Source: Paramecium octaurelia (taxonomy: Eukaryota > Ciliophora > Oligohymenophorea > Peniculida > Parameciidae). From it: a stretch of DNA of 64,000 bases. Both the position numbers and the translations under genes were made by a program. A model generated the notes under the pieces. That model saw only the letters and a list, made by a program, of their open reading frames with translations. It ran no database searches and had not been told where the DNA came from. Location of the stretch: NCBI GenBank assembly GCA_905182995.1, contig CAJJDP010000012.1, positions 504,370-568,369 on the forward strand, in the 5' to 3' direction. Of this stretch, positions 1 through 12,347 are shown in pieces; position 1 is the first letter of the stretch; each line of letters opens with the position of its first letter.

Positions 1-788
1 AATTGAGTTTATACATCATCTAAATTCTTATTTTACCTAAATATAAACTTTGGGTTACCAAAAATTAGTAGTTATTCATCAATATTAAGTGTTCTTACTA
101 AAACCCAATTTAATTATATATTATGATATTTTAAATATAATTCATAGCACTACATCTCTAATCAAATTATTTCAATCATTAATTTTGAGGAATTTACTTA
201 TTAATTTCTATATAAAATCACTATTTAAGAATATTTTGTTATCCTAAAGTAAAACTATCTAACAATTCAATTAAAACCTTCTACCAAGCAGAGCTAGATA
301 GTGAGGATTTCAATTTGGAACTTATTTTGGATTACTAGTTCAAATATCAACCAAGGCAGACTAAAAATATCACCTAATTAGAAAACAAATTAAGTTCATG
401 GCATTGCCTAAATGATAGAATCATTATATTTTTATCTTTGGCCTGTTTCTTTTTATTAAATGGTTTTATGAGTTAAATCCAACCTAGTTAAAACAGTAAT
501 TCTATTTGAATAAAATTTAACCTCATTGTTACTCTAATTACTCCCATCATTCTCAATTATAAAAGTTAGAATAGAATGAAGATTATTGAAATTAAGTAGA
601 TATACAAGATCAAAAAGAACTAAATCTATGGAATATATATATGATATATATCATTTAACTGAAGTAGTGGATTGAGTAGTTTTCAATTACAAGATGGCTT
701 CCTACTTTTGGGTTTATCAGATAGCAGCTTGTAGATAGATGAGGCAATATTCTGTCTTTACCTTTCAGATTGTAAAGGCTTGTCGTGA
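1..788 (+). CDS. Partial gene(s), unknown membrane protein, 3' end
   Basis: Read with the ciliate code, plus-strand coding-like stretches run from about position 190 to a TGA at 786-788. One stretch (about 280-470) gives an acidic lead followed by a hydrophobic segment, RIIIFLSLACFFLLNGFM, that looks like a membrane helix. The last stretch (about 663-788) ends in LYLSDCKGLS. The pieces lie in different frames and must be joined by small introns; one candidate is a 25-nt GT..AG segment at about 473-497. The remaining joins could not be settled, and two adjacent genes are possible. The TGA lies 10 bp from the convergent stop of the kinase gene. I do not recognise the family. The start is outside the window or unresolved. 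Confidence 0.4.
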
Positions 789-798
789 TAGCGACAAC

Positions 799-2456
799 TC
801 AATACTATATTAAAATTGATTTAATACTAGCTTTTTGGTCAGATATATTACTGAGATTTGTATTGATATTTAGGATGGATTTTATTTACTTCTTAGTTTT
901 GAATTGGGAATCCTCTTAATAATGCTCCTTGGATTTATTTTACTTTTATCCTTAGAAACATAATTGTTAAACTAATGGAGTCTTCTACGTTTGAAGCAAT
1001 TTTTCAAGTTCTATATATTTTTTATGCTATTTTTGTATCTCTTTAGGTAAACCAGCGATTATCCAGGGATGTTTAAGTGCATCTAAGGGTTACAACCGAT
1101 TTTGTGGTTCCCAGGCAAAGCATCTCAGAAGAAAATCGACTAAATCAGAATCCTCAGTTCTTAATTTATCATAGAGACTAACAGAATTTGGTTTTCTGTA
1201 GGATTTAATGTTTTTCTTTGGATGTCCATCTTCATCAAAGAAATACTTCCTTCTTGGACATCTTAGTGCAAAATCTACAGAAGGTGCTCCAATAATTTCA
1301 ATAATCAAATTAATCTATTCAATCTCGTCTTCTCCTGGGAATATCGGAGTTCCGATGTACAATTCCGAGATTAAACAAGCAAAACTCCACATATCAATTT
1401 CAATACCATATTTCAATCCAAATATTACTTCTGGTGCTCTATAGTATCTACTTTGTATGTATGTGTATATCTATTAACCAACGAAACAACCTGAACCAAA
1501 ATCAACAAGCTTGATTCCACTTTTTGAATTATCTAACAACATAACATTCTCAGGTTTGATGTCGCAATGGATAATCTTATGCTTATTTAAGAAATTAAGT
1601 GAATTCAACAGTTGAATACCAATTTTTCTTGCTAATTCATGATCAATTCCTTTGAATTTCTATTTCTATATCAATTCAAACAAATTCTACTCTAATTTCT
1701 CAAATACTATGCATTGATGTCCTCTGAATGTAAACTACTCTATATTTTTAACTATATTTGAAAGTTGATCCGTATCATGATCTTTGATATATTAAAGTAT
1801 GTTGGCCTCAATGATTGCTTGCTTTCTCAATTTTTCTTGATTCTTGATTACTTTTAGAGCATACAATTATTAAGTTTTATGATCCAATACTTAAAATACT
1901 TAACCAAAACTGCCTTGACCTAAAAGACTCACAATTTCATATTAATATCTTATGTGATCCTTAATGTTATAGGAATAATCTCCATTTGGTTAGTCAACAA
2001 GACATTTCGGTTATTTATAATAATAAACCTGAGAAATAATGATAAAATTTATACTTATTTTATTCCATTCAATTCGCTTTGTTCATTTCTTGTTAAATTG
2101 TATAACTTAAGAAATTATTCAGTTAAGAGAGGAAGCTTATTTAATTGGCTTCTGTTGCTTAAAAAACTGTGATGATTTTCTTTGTCTGATGGCGACCTAA
2201 TTTTATAGGGTTAGAGCATGCTTTTGAGTGAATTAGTTTTGCTGTTGCTAATTGGGTATTTTTGTTATAGTTTTCGTTCAGAAGACAAAAATGAATTGTT
2301 TGGACTTACACTCTTGGGTGAAGTGTCCAATTTTCTAGTTGATTAGGGATTATCAATCTTTCTTTTAGTAGATAGAGGATAGTTTAAATAAGAATTAGAT
2401 TTAAGTTATGAAATATCTAAATGCACTGAGAATTTCTTCTTATGTTCAAACTTCAT
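799..2456 (-). CDS. DYRK-family dual-specificity protein kinase
   Basis: Seen: a 543-residue protein once a 26-nt intron at 2029-2054 is removed. The N-terminal part carries the DYRK-homology lead (LPLLTEQFLKLYN) and the [18 protein letters not shown] entry. The kinase domain (about residues 175-470) has glycine loop LGQGSFGQV, catalytic loop [12 protein letters not shown] (Cys in place of the usual Arg, as in DYRKs), VDFGSGCF, and the activation loop [15 protein letters not shown] with the YxY whose second Tyr is autophosphorylated in this family. The family insert [15 protein letters not shown] follows. Known of the family: Ser/Thr kinases controlling growth and cytoskeleton. The N-terminal 100 residues are Ser/Asn-rich and the tail is low complexity. 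Start chosen as the first ATG of the open frame; ends 10 bp from the convergent neighbour. Confidence 0.93.
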
Positions 2457-2511
2457 CTAATATTGTTCTATTATTCTGTTAAATTTTTAATGAACTTAAA
2501 ATGATTATTTT

Positions 2512-2889
2512 ATGGATGACACTAAATTCACTGAGGGATGTTCATTCCGTAATCACAAAGTATCAGGAACAACTATATCTATCTGGCTTTGAACATGATC
2601 TCAGACTGTTATTTTATAAAATTTGATCAAACTCAAACAAAAAAATGAATCTACATTATACATCAATTATGAGATCACTTAGGAAGAAGATCTCTACTCA
2701 GGAAATAAAAGAAATTTCAATTATGGAGCAGACTTTTAAAATGAATTTTGTTGTTAACCTAATTTATTTGAGAGTTTTCAGAGATGACCTATATGATCTC
2801 CTGCAAAATTAGGTTTTAATTGGATGTTTAGATACGCAATAAATAATATTCAAAAAATTGACCACATCCTTATTTTTGATATTCTATGA
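2512..2889 (+). CDS. Small hypothetical gene, uncertain model
   Basis: An ATG at 2512, 55 bp from the divergent kinase start, opens a frame beginning MDDTKFTEGCSFRNHK. It continues in coding-like form (INYEITQEEDLYSGNK and FNWMFRYAINNIQKID) to TGA at 2887-2889, but only if segments of about 45 nt (2560-2604) and 39 nt (from about 2774) are spliced out. Both would be long for this genome and both are multiples of three containing TGA. It may therefore be a real 97-residue protein with unusual introns, or a decayed gene. No family recognised. Confidence 0.35.
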
Positions 2890-3219
2890 AAAAAATTTGT
2901 CATAAAATGTATATTTATTTAGAACAATTTCTTATCTTTTAATTAGCATCATATCTTAATGGAGTAATAGTTTCATCTTTTTAATCTTATAAAAGAGTTG
3001 ATTTAAAGTCTTTCAACAGTTCATGATAATAGAAGAAACACAATCATAGCATGAAGGAAGAAGTCAAGTAAACCCAAAACATTCTATACTATTTTTAAGG
3101 ATAATAATCAAAAAGTTTGTATAAATTTTCAATACCCTGTAAGAAAGTTGATTGGAAGAACTTATAACAAACCATAATAACTATAAAATAGATCTCTATA
3201 TAATTATTATTTAAGAAAT
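2890..3219. other. Non-coding or unassigned stretch before the duplicated block
   Basis: AT-rich. A short open frame from an ATG at about 3024 reads EETQSQHEGRSQVNPKH but stops within 50 codons and has no convincing continuation. I see no RNA gene or repeat here. It ends where the duplicated block starts. Confidence 0.4.
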
Positions 3220-5566
3220 AAAAATGATTAATATATTATTTTGAATTTCTGAAATATTAATACTACTGATTAATAGTGATAGTTGTAATATATATTTCTA
3301 GTACTTATGAAATGAAATAGAGCATTTAATATAAAAATAGTAATAGATATTAATGTTATTGAATGAGAACTACAATTAAGAAGTCTGAAATTAAGATTTA
3401 CTTGAAATATATTATTAAACAGCAAAAAGAAAACATACTTTAACTATAAATCAATAAATTTATCAGACTTTTTATTTAGTTTAAGTTCAGGAAAGAGAAT
3501 GATAATATTAATCAGATAGATTTGTGATATTCTTTTATAAAGCATCTTTAATTTTAAATATATAAATAAAAAATATTATACGATGGAACAAGTTGAACTT
3601 CCTTTAATATTTTGCCAACAACATAATGATTATATGATTGAAGGTGTTTGCTATGATTATTTGAGTTAATAATGTAGATTTATGTGTAAGAGATGTTCTA
3701 GATAGAATAATAATTCTAATGTCTAATAAAAGGATTAAGAGTTTTAAAAACGATAATAATAATTTTAACAAATATTAAGGTAGGAAAAAGGATAATTGAA
3801 TCATTATTTAGATTAAAAAATTTAATTATTATTGGGAGAATTTTAAGCTGTGATTTAAAGTCATTTGGAGAATATCAAAAAATCATTTAGGGATTCATTA
3901 TAATAGATAGATAATTATGTTTCTTAATTATCAAATTTAAGTGTAGAAGAGACTAAGACAACTATCTAAAGGTAATAAGAAGAAATAAATAAATTAAGAG
4001 ATGAATCTATTAAAAAGAAGTCAAAATAATTAAATGAATTAAAAAATAAGATTATTGAAATAGCTCTTAATATGGAGAATAAAATATTTGAAGAACATCT
4101 TTTGGGTTAATCATTATATTAAATTCCAGATCTTTAAACTATTTTTAAGAATTTTGATACCAATAATTTATTATTGTCATTTGAATAAAATTATCATCTA
4201 AAATATTAATATATTACTGAAAAGGATATTGAACCAATGATGGAATCATAGAAAAAAGTATTAAAAACAATATAGGATAAAAATAAAGAAATTGAGAAAG
4301 ATTTAAAAGATCAATATTAAAAAATAGAAAGTGAATTATATAATCTATAGAACAATATGCTTGCTAGGTTTAAAAAATATCAAAAATGGGTAATTGAGAA
4401 TAATGATCAAATTGAAAAAAATATTTAAAAGGCTTAAATCAACAAAACTGAAATATAAATGATGACTTAAAATGATTTTGTAAATTTAGGATTAGTTGAT
4501 TTAGCAAATAAGAAATTGAACAATTGTTTAGAGGAATTCAGAGAAACTTTAAGCGAGATTTGTCATCTTGGATTTTATGATATTAAAGTAAGCTTGAATT
4601 AAATTGAAACTAATTTTATGCTCAACCTTCTTCCAATTAGATTTTAGTAAGGTATAAAACCTATGGAAAGTAATATCCTTAGATAATACCCTGATGCAAC
4701 TCATCTTTAAGCAAAATTAAATGAAAAGGGAAACGTATTACATTATCATATATTTAGATAAATGGATAAGCTGTAATTAAACAACCTGATGCAATAACTC
4801 ATATTTAAGTATCAAGCGAAGAAAAACAAGTAGGTAATTCGTATAAGAGTTACAAAAATTAATCTCTTTTTGATTTTAATTTATTAAATTTTTTTCCAGA
4901 TAGTTAGAATAGGTTTGATTATTAACTTACAAGAAAAGAGTCAGGAGAGGAAAAATATGTTGATGATAAAACGTAATGGTCCCTTGAAAAGGTAAATAAT
5001 GGAAAGTATAAATTTAACGTTTATGCTAATTAAAATAATGAGATTAAATTTGAAAATGTTGAAATAAGAAATAATAAATTTGAATAAAACTCTATAATAA
5101 TAGTGAAGTATTCTGAATCAAAAAATTTATATGAAGGTTAGATAAATAATAGTTTTTAATACTCTGGTAAAGGAAAGTTAATCGAAAATGGAATTATTAA
5201 AGAAGGGAATTGGAAGAATGGACAACTTGATGGAATAGGAATAATTTTGCAAAATGGTATTGAAATATATAATGGAAACTTTGAAAATGGATTGAAATAA
5301 GGAAATGGAAGAGAATTTCTGATTTCAGATCTTTAGTATTCTATTTCTATATTTTAGTTATGATGGTCAATTTGAAAAAGATGAAAAACATGGAGAAGGT
5401 AAAATTGTGAAAAAGATGGGAGATCAATTTATAACAGTTGAAGAAAAAATTAAATGGAAAAATGGTTAATCCCCAAATGATGTTTGCAAAATATTTTGAA
5501 ATTACATCAATCTTTTATTGATATTAAATTAATAAAACTTTTAATTCTTATTAGATCTCTGTAAAA
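3220..5566 (+). repeat. Segmental duplication, copy A
   Basis: This 2.35 kb block recurs in the same orientation at 20484-22829, about 17.3 kb away, with one single-base indel in the 5' flank and roughly 40 substitutions counted by eye in the gene (about 98% identity). It holds about 360 bp of upstream sequence, a whole gene, and about 70 bp downstream. Beyond the right edge a weaker resemblance continues for roughly 100 bp (the phrase aatcaatcaaattataattt here, atcaattaaattataattaa in the other copy). That suggests an older duplication whose central part has been kept alike. Confidence 0.93.
3583..5499 (+). CDS. B-box/coiled-coil/MORN-repeat protein, copy A
   Basis: Seen: 623 residues after removing introns at 4735-4757 (23 nt) and 5336-5357 (22 nt). 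The N-terminus (residues 1-45) has a Cys/His cluster, FCQQHNDYMIEGVCYDYL then CRFMCKRC, resembling a B-box-type zinc finger. Residues about 45-330 are Gln/Lys/Glu-rich and predicted coiled coil. The C-terminal 150 residues carry MORN-like motifs (YEGQINNSFQYSGKGKL, KEGNWKNGQLDGIG, YNGNFENGLKQGNG, YDGQFEKDEKHGEGK). Known: MORN repeats bind membranes or scaffold cortical structures; similar architectures are common in ciliates. No enzyme domain. The start is the first ATG after a long upstream AT-rich stretch shared with copy B. Function is inferred only. Confidence 0.85.
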
Positions 5567-6009
5567 GAAATAATTAAAGGTTCTTAATATTATTTTTCAA
5601 ATGATATAAGTGTTGTTCTAATAGAATCAATCAAATTATAATTTAGTCAAGTCTATAAATATTTCATTTAATACTTACCTAATTTTAGTACACGACAAAA
5701 ATAAATATAATAAAAATTGAAGGAATATTTTGTTATCATTCTAAGATTTAATTTTTATAACCAAATACTCAAATTGAGTTAAGTTTTATTATACTTCAGA
5801 TACTCATGGTAATGGTTTTTATCAAATCTAAAAGAATAAATATATATATCATTTTGATTTTAAAAAGCAGTTGCCATATTCAATTCTAAACGACCAGCCT
5901 CTTTTTATAAAAAAATCATTAATTTGATAAAAAGAACATAACACATAAATGTTATTTCAAAAGGTTTTTAAATTTTATATAATATGAATTATACACATAC
6001 ATTACTAAA
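5500..6009. other. Intergenic region between convergent genes
   Basis: About 500 bp, AT-rich, between the stops of the MORN gene and RRP5. The first part resembles the region behind copy B of the duplication. I see no gene, RNA or clear hairpin. Confidence 0.5.
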
Positions 6010-9000
6010 TCAATCTGAATCCTCATCTTCTTCCTATTATACATCCTTTTACATGAATTATGAAACCCATTATTCTGCTTATTCTTTTACTTTCTATATT
6101 GTTGCACTATCGCCATATTAATTTTCATATTCTAATTATTTCTTAAATAAAAATTTGATTTTTCTTGGTTTCTTATTATTGTGAATAGCCTTTTAAAATA
6201 TTGATCGAACCACATCAGGTTAGCAATATTTAATCACTAAATCCAAATATTATGACCATAAGTCAGTTCTAAATATTTTTCTATTTAATACCTTGTAGAA
6301 TTTTTATCCAAAATAGTTTCATATGTAGTTTTTCCTTCTTCAATTTAATTATTTTAAAATTACAATCGGCCATAAAATGACAAGAGTTTTACTTATTTTG
6401 ATTTTTTCAAACACTACATAGCTCTATTTAACGTATCCTTAAAGGAATATTAAGGGTTTTCATCATCGTGTACTTTTTACCATTCCATCAGGCTCTATAG
6501 AAATTCCATCCAACTCTTGCAACTTTATTTGTACTTTTGGACAAAAGACTATAGAGGTAAATATGCAAAAATACTCTTGATAATTCAACTGTTAGATCAA
6601 CTTTTTCAGCCTTTCTATAGATATTTATCAACTTTATATGTAGTTTCTTTCCATCACAATTTTAGCATCCTCTCTTAAAGACACTAATTAAATTATCCTC
6701 AGATCCAAAATTGAACTCCAAATTTAAGTAAGCTGTCCATAAATTCAATCTTTCTAATTCATTACTGAAATTGATAACTCTTAGCGCTCTTTCAATGACA
6801 TTTCTAGCACTCTCAATACCTTCATTTTCAGCTGCATAAGCCACAAATTCAATCCAAATAACAGATGAATTGGGATTTGTTAATATTTTCCTAAATAAAT
6901 AAATATATTATTATTACTTCTCATATTCAGCTCTTGATTCTAAATTTTATACTTCCTCTCTAATTTCTTCTTAATCATTTTCTTCTTCAATCTCTTAGTC
7001 CTTATGATCTTCTTACTCTTCTTCATCTTCCTCCTCTTCTTCTCCTTCATTAACTTCTTATTCGATTTCCTCTTCTATTTCTCTATTTTAAGTCTGCTAT
7101 TCTACTATTACATTGTTTTTAATTTAGTGTTATTTGACCATTTCTTCAAAACTCTAATGCAAATCTATAACATCCTATTGAATATCTCCTAACTCAATTT
7201 TTCTCTTTCCTTCAGTATTAATCAACTCTTAAATATTGCTTAATCTAAGAACTGTCTAATTATTTTTATTTTATCTTTGTCCAATCACCAGACATTCTAT
7301 TTACTATCCGATCTTAAACAACTTATTAGCCCACCAACCATCTTCACCTTCCAATCCCTCTGCATCTTTCTTATCCAATTCTCCCTATTAAAGAGTACCC
7401 AAAATCTTCACTGCTGCCTTTTCATTTCTGATGTTCACGATCAAACCTTATACTACATCTCCAATTCTTATCTATTTATCATCTAATTTATATTTAAGCA
7501 AGTTCAAGTCTACAGTTCCTTATAATTTATTTAATTGAGTAATCATTAAAACGATAGGTCTATACTTAATATCAGTTTTGAACCCTCTTATTAAACAGGT
7601 TGTTTCATAATTTAACTTGACAAAAGTGCCACTGTATGTACTTCCTGTAACGTACCCCATAGTCACTTAACCTACAGACAAAGGAGTCTTTTTGTATAAC
7701 TATGTTCTAACATCGTATTTCAGAGAGAGTATCATTTTTTAATAAGAAATGGTGTTACTCTTTACAGGATGCAAACATTTATTCCATAACTTATCATTTA
7801 GAAATGTTTCTCTGGCACTAGCCCAATAAACCTTATCCTTTGCTATTATTCTACACACTCCCCATCTTCCTACTGGAAACTATTCAAACAAATTCAATTC
7901 CCATAATTCTTATAATTCTGTTATGTCAATTGATGCAAACTATCTATTTTTTAATTGCACTCTTAGATATGAATCATGATGACTTAGAATTCTATAGGTT
8001 TACTTAGTGTATAGAATTTCATTGATATTCTATTATTATTATTGTAGTTGTTCCTCATCAGTAATGATAATTCCTTTCAACTGTTTATCAAATTCATATA
8101 ATTTAACCTTTACTGGATGTCCTTATTAGATATACTATTCTAAATTATTTAGAATTTCAGGTTGTTCAATATTTACATCCCAACCATCAATAAACACATT
8201 ATAATTGTAATAGATTTGGACAACCAAAGGTGATTTTGAGTCACTCTTGATATGCTTTATTATACCATAAACGATTTTATTGTTATCTTTTTGTACATCT
8301 TTTTCTAATTCAACATGATCGGATAAGCATGTCAAATCAAAAATTTATTTGTTATTTTCTTTGTTTTCTCCTATGATTTAAGCATTTAATTGAGAACCTA
8401 CATTCAGATTTTCAAATTCACTTTGTAATTTGAACAATCTATCCTCATTCCTGTAACACTCAAACAAGGCTTTATGAATTCTACCAAATTTTCCATCCTT
8501 GAGATTCACATAAACTACATTATTCTTTATTGAACTCACAACACATTGCACTTTTTCACCTAAATTTAATTTAGTCTTAATATGCTTTGTCATAACAACA
8601 TTTTGAGTTTATCCTTCATTAACTTGCTTTTATTTTGGGTCTACCTTTTTTAATGTCAGTAGCAATTTATTTTCACTTTAATTTACATACTTAACATATA
8701 CTTTAATTATTTGACCGTCCTTAATATCATCAGGATTTTATCCATCAAGACTCAGATTAGACAGAAACCCAACAATATTCTAAAAGAATTTGACTAGGAT
8801 TCCATTTTCTAACTTTTTAATTGTAAATCCATATAATGTGTCACCCACATTAACTTCATCTAGTGTTTTAAATACTTTAATATCTGTTAATAAAGTAGGT
8901 TTCATAGTTACTATGATATTGTTATGTTATTCGTCAATTTATAAAATTCTGACTCTTAATTTGCTGCCTACTCTAAATTTTGGTGGGTTTGTCAATGGAT

Positions 9001-10477
9001 AATCTGACATCTAGAGCGATGGTAATATAGCATGAAAAGTGTCATTAATGTTCAATAAAACACTGTATGAATCTTCTTTAAGTAGAACTTACTTAACGAC
9101 TCCTTTAACAATAGCACCAACATTCAAATCACTTAATTTAGGTTTTGAATTTACTTCAAATGATACAAAGCCGACATGATCAAAATAATTTATCTCTTTT
9201 ATAATGCAAGTTCTTTAAATGTGATCAATCATTTCCTAATCAGCAGGAATCTAAGTTTTGTTTAACATGCAAATCGGTCCCAAATTAGGCTATTTAGCCT
9301 TAACAGCTTTCTTGCTTTTTTTAGTTTATGCTTAATCGTCATTCAGGATGGCATTCACAAGATAAGCCCCAGAATATAATTATTGATTAATTACAACACC
9401 TTAATATTATTAACCAACTTCATAAGGGGGAATGTAAGTAGTATTATCAATATGCTCTTATTTACTTGATAGGTAGATTTATCTTGAAGGTTCATCAAAT
9501 CCAATTATTCTGCATAATATGTTCTTTTCTTGTTCAACCTAATAATCTTAAAATATATATCCCAAGACACCAAATTTATTAAGCTTAACAATTTATCCGC
9601 CTGTAATTGATTTTGCATTATTGCATTTCCATAGATTACCAGGAGTGAGCAGATGTTTTGAAATCTGCTTTTTATTTTAGAGTTAAACATCTCTCTATTC
9701 AAAATCACAAATTGCAATTTTCTCCTTTTAATCTACTTCTTTAATGTTAAAGAGATAAACCCTTCCACACTTGAGTTTCTTCTCATTAATAAACCCACTA
9801 AATTATTAAGATCCAAAATTAATTGTGGTTCCAAACTCATTCCAAGTTTAGGCTATTCCAGGTATTTACATACCAACTACTAATTAATTTACACTTAATT
9901 GATCGTTTATGACATTTGGATGCAAACTCAATTATACTTTGTTGCTCTTCTGTTCTTCTATTACTTTAGTGATTACATATTCTCCCACCTTATAATCTCC
10001 TCCGTTCACACCCTTTCTATCTCTGAGATTATGCTAATCCACAAATCCTTTCTTATTTCTTGTGAAATTGATAATCAAATAAGCTCCATTGGGACCAATG
10101 GATGAGATGCACCCTAGATGCAAAGATCCTACATCAAAAATCTAATATATAAGCAAAATCAATCATACTTAATCAGGTATTTTTTATGTCATATTAAGAA
10201 TTTTTTAGCTTTTCATTTAAAAATAACCCAATATATCTTAATCTAAATCTCCTAATGCGCCATAATCATCTTGATCTAGGATCGGTTATTTATTTTAAGG
10301 TCCATCATCATCACTAGATATATACTCAGCTAATTAAGCTCTTCTTTAGAGTTGTTTTTTTTCTCTTAGTTTCTTCTTCTTTAGCTTGTCTTCTGTACCC
10401 TTTTCATTTTTATATGTAGGAGCTGGGTTAAACATGTATTTATCATCTTTCAGTGCATCAATCACTTTTTTTTTCAT
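6010..10477 (-). CDS. RRP5: RRP5/PDCD11 rRNA-processing factor
   Basis: Seen: a protein of about 1,470 residues starting MKKKVIDALKDDKYMFNP and ending in an acidic EDEDSD. Many S1 RNA-binding repeats fill the first two thirds, for example KLNLGEKVQCVVSSIKNNVV and the paired phrase GRIHKALFE at about 8,400-8,590. The C-terminal fifth has HAT/TPR-like helical repeats, including ESARNVIERALRVI then LNLWTAYLNLEFNFGS, the RRP5 signature. Introns at 10142-10168 and 6891-6917 (27 nt each) restore the frame; at least one more is needed for a whole number of codons. Known: RRP5 acts in early cleavage of pre-rRNA for both subunits. The start codon lies 20 bp from that of the divergent LITAF-like gene. 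Confidence 0.92.
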
Positions 10478-10497
10478 TAATTAAATTTTTAATAATT

Positions 10498-10904
10498 ATG
10501 TAAACTGATTAAGATAATTCATCGACAATAATTGCTCCTGTCATCAATGAGGCCCAAATCACTATAGATTCAGATGATAGATAATCATAGTTATTTTTAT
10601 TCCTTATTATTCTCTAGATCACTAATTAGCGTCAATTATCATGCTAACATGAAAAGAGTACCAATAACAGTAGTTTGCCCTTAATGCAAACAACAAGGAA
10701 CAACTGTTATTATTCGTGAGGTTGGAGCAGCGACAATAATGGTTGGTTATTTGCTCTTTTTACTAACGACGTATAGGCAATTATGATTAATATAGAATAT
10801 TTTGCTTTTGGATTCCATGCTGTGTAGATGAATGTCAAGATGCAATTCATTAATGTCCACACTGTAAAGCAGAAGTAGGCATAGGTCCCTATCAAATTCT
10901 TTGA
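10498..10904 (+). CDS. LITAF/SIMPLE-domain membrane zinc protein
   Basis: Seen: 117 residues after splicing introns at 10590-10617 (28 nt) and 10771-10795 (25 nt). The N-terminal 45 residues are acidic/polar. Then comes the LITAF domain: a CPQC knuckle, a hydrophobic stretch (GAATIMVGYLLFLLTT, then a short aromatic CFWIPCC segment), and the second knuckle HQCPHCKAEVG near the C-terminus. Known of the family: the two CxxC halves form one zinc site and the hydrophobic part lies on endosomal or lysosomal membranes. The second intron falls inside the hydrophobic segment, and the join gives the expected cysteine spacing, which supports the model. Divergent from RRP5 with 20 bp between start codons. 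Confidence 0.9.
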
Positions 10905-10985
10905 ATTATTATTTAGTTAGTGAAATATTCTCTATGATCAAAATATTCATTTCTTAAAATAAAAATAATAAGTTTATATATATAT

Positions 10986-11937
10986 ATGTTCTCTCCGGAA
11001 AAGGATTTCCTTCTCTATAACGCTTAAAGACCTTCAAATGTGCAAGTTCCTAGTTTTATGACAACAGCATCTTCATTCAGAAATCAAAAGTTGTCCAGCT
11101 TAAGGAACAAAAGTTGTGCCACAGCAGTCTAGGATGCAGTATTTTCAATAATTAATTAGAAGAAACAAATATCAACCATAGATTATTAAATTTGTGATAA
11201 AAGTGAGCCTATCAATCTTAAGAATGCTTGTTATCCCAAATTCAAATCAGAACAAAGTGAGATATCTCAAATTGTTAAAACCTAAATTCACACAATCGTA
11301 ACAGCTCCAAAAATAATTCAATTCATTGATTTTTGTAATAAAAAATATTTAGATGATGAACTCAAAAAAAGAAAACTTAGTTAAGACCAAACTCATAAAG
11401 ACTTTAAGATAAAAATTAATAATTTTAATGAAAATAGGAAGTCAATTAGACAAGTGTAAAAACATATAAGGAGTAATTTCACCCTTCCATAAATGCATTC
11501 TATCGGAAAATGTGAAACCAAAATCATCTAAGATAAAATCAATCAAAATAAAATAGATATAACTACAATCAATGATTCTCAAGCTCCAAAATTAATCAAC
11601 AAATAACCAAATTTTCAAGCCTACACAACCAAGTAATCCATTAGAAGTTTTGACATGCTTTTTAATGTTAAACATCTTGTAAGGTTATAATAAAAAAGAT
11701 AAAGAGAATTTGAGGAATCTCAATAAAATGATCCAGAATTTTAACTAGAAATTATAAAGAGATAAAATTAAATTTAAATTTTGATGTCCAATACGAAAAA
11801 GCTCGAATAACTCAAAAAAGCTTCAAAAGGAGTAGTTTATTTATTAAATTTTTTAGATATTATCACATATTAATGAATAAGATCAGTAGGCTGAATAAAT
11901 ATTTTAGGATTTTAAATTGAAATTGGATATCAAATGA
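10986..11937 (+). CDS. Hypothetical Lys/Gln-rich protein
   Basis: Seen: one long frame in ciliate code from ATG at 10986, then a 25-nt intron at 11832-11856, ending LKLDIK and TGA; 308 residues. The N-terminus is Ser-rich (VQVPSFMTTASSFRNQK), the middle basic, the C-terminus coiled-coil-like with many Glu and Gln. There is no signal peptide, membrane segment or known domain. Coding-like sequence continues downstream for about 250 bp in the same or a neighbouring frame, so an extra exon is possible. I do not recognise the family. Confidence 0.75.
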
Positions 11938-12347
11938 TTATATTATGATTTGTTTTATTTTTCCTTGTTGATTCTTTTATAATTATATTATAGGTTTTAG
12001 GATTCTTCAAAGTATAAAACAGCTATTTAAACAAGTTTTATTAGATATATGTTTGAAATATTACATTCTATAATTGTTATTAAATAGTTTACTTTATCAA
12101 CTAATCATCAGAAGCGTTGTTTATGTTTCTAATTAAATAGGTTGATGATGAAGAGACACCATCCAAAAAAACACATCTAATTAAGTTAAAGTAAGAATTC
12201 ATATGAAACTAATCAGAATAACACTTAAAACATTGAATATTTTTGTTCAATCAAATTAATGTTAATTTTGAAGAAAAGACAATGATGTATCCTTTTGAGG
12301 GATAAGAAAAAATATGATGGAGACGAAAATTATTAACAAATCATTAT
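11938..12347 (+). other. Unassigned coding-like stretch
   Basis: Two plus-strand frames look protein-like between about 11990 and 12230. One includes SKYKTAIQTSFIRYMFEILH; the other ends DDEETPSKKTHLIKLK after a 22-nt GT..AG segment. No start codon and no single consistent splice pattern was found. It could be a further exon of the upstream gene or a decayed gene. It is bounded by the convergent stop at 12348. Confidence 0.3.

Noticed and set aside
3583-5499. Many TAA/TAG codons suggesting a pseudogene
   Set aside because: TAA and TAG encode Gln in this lineage; only TGA stops. The same holds for all genes here.
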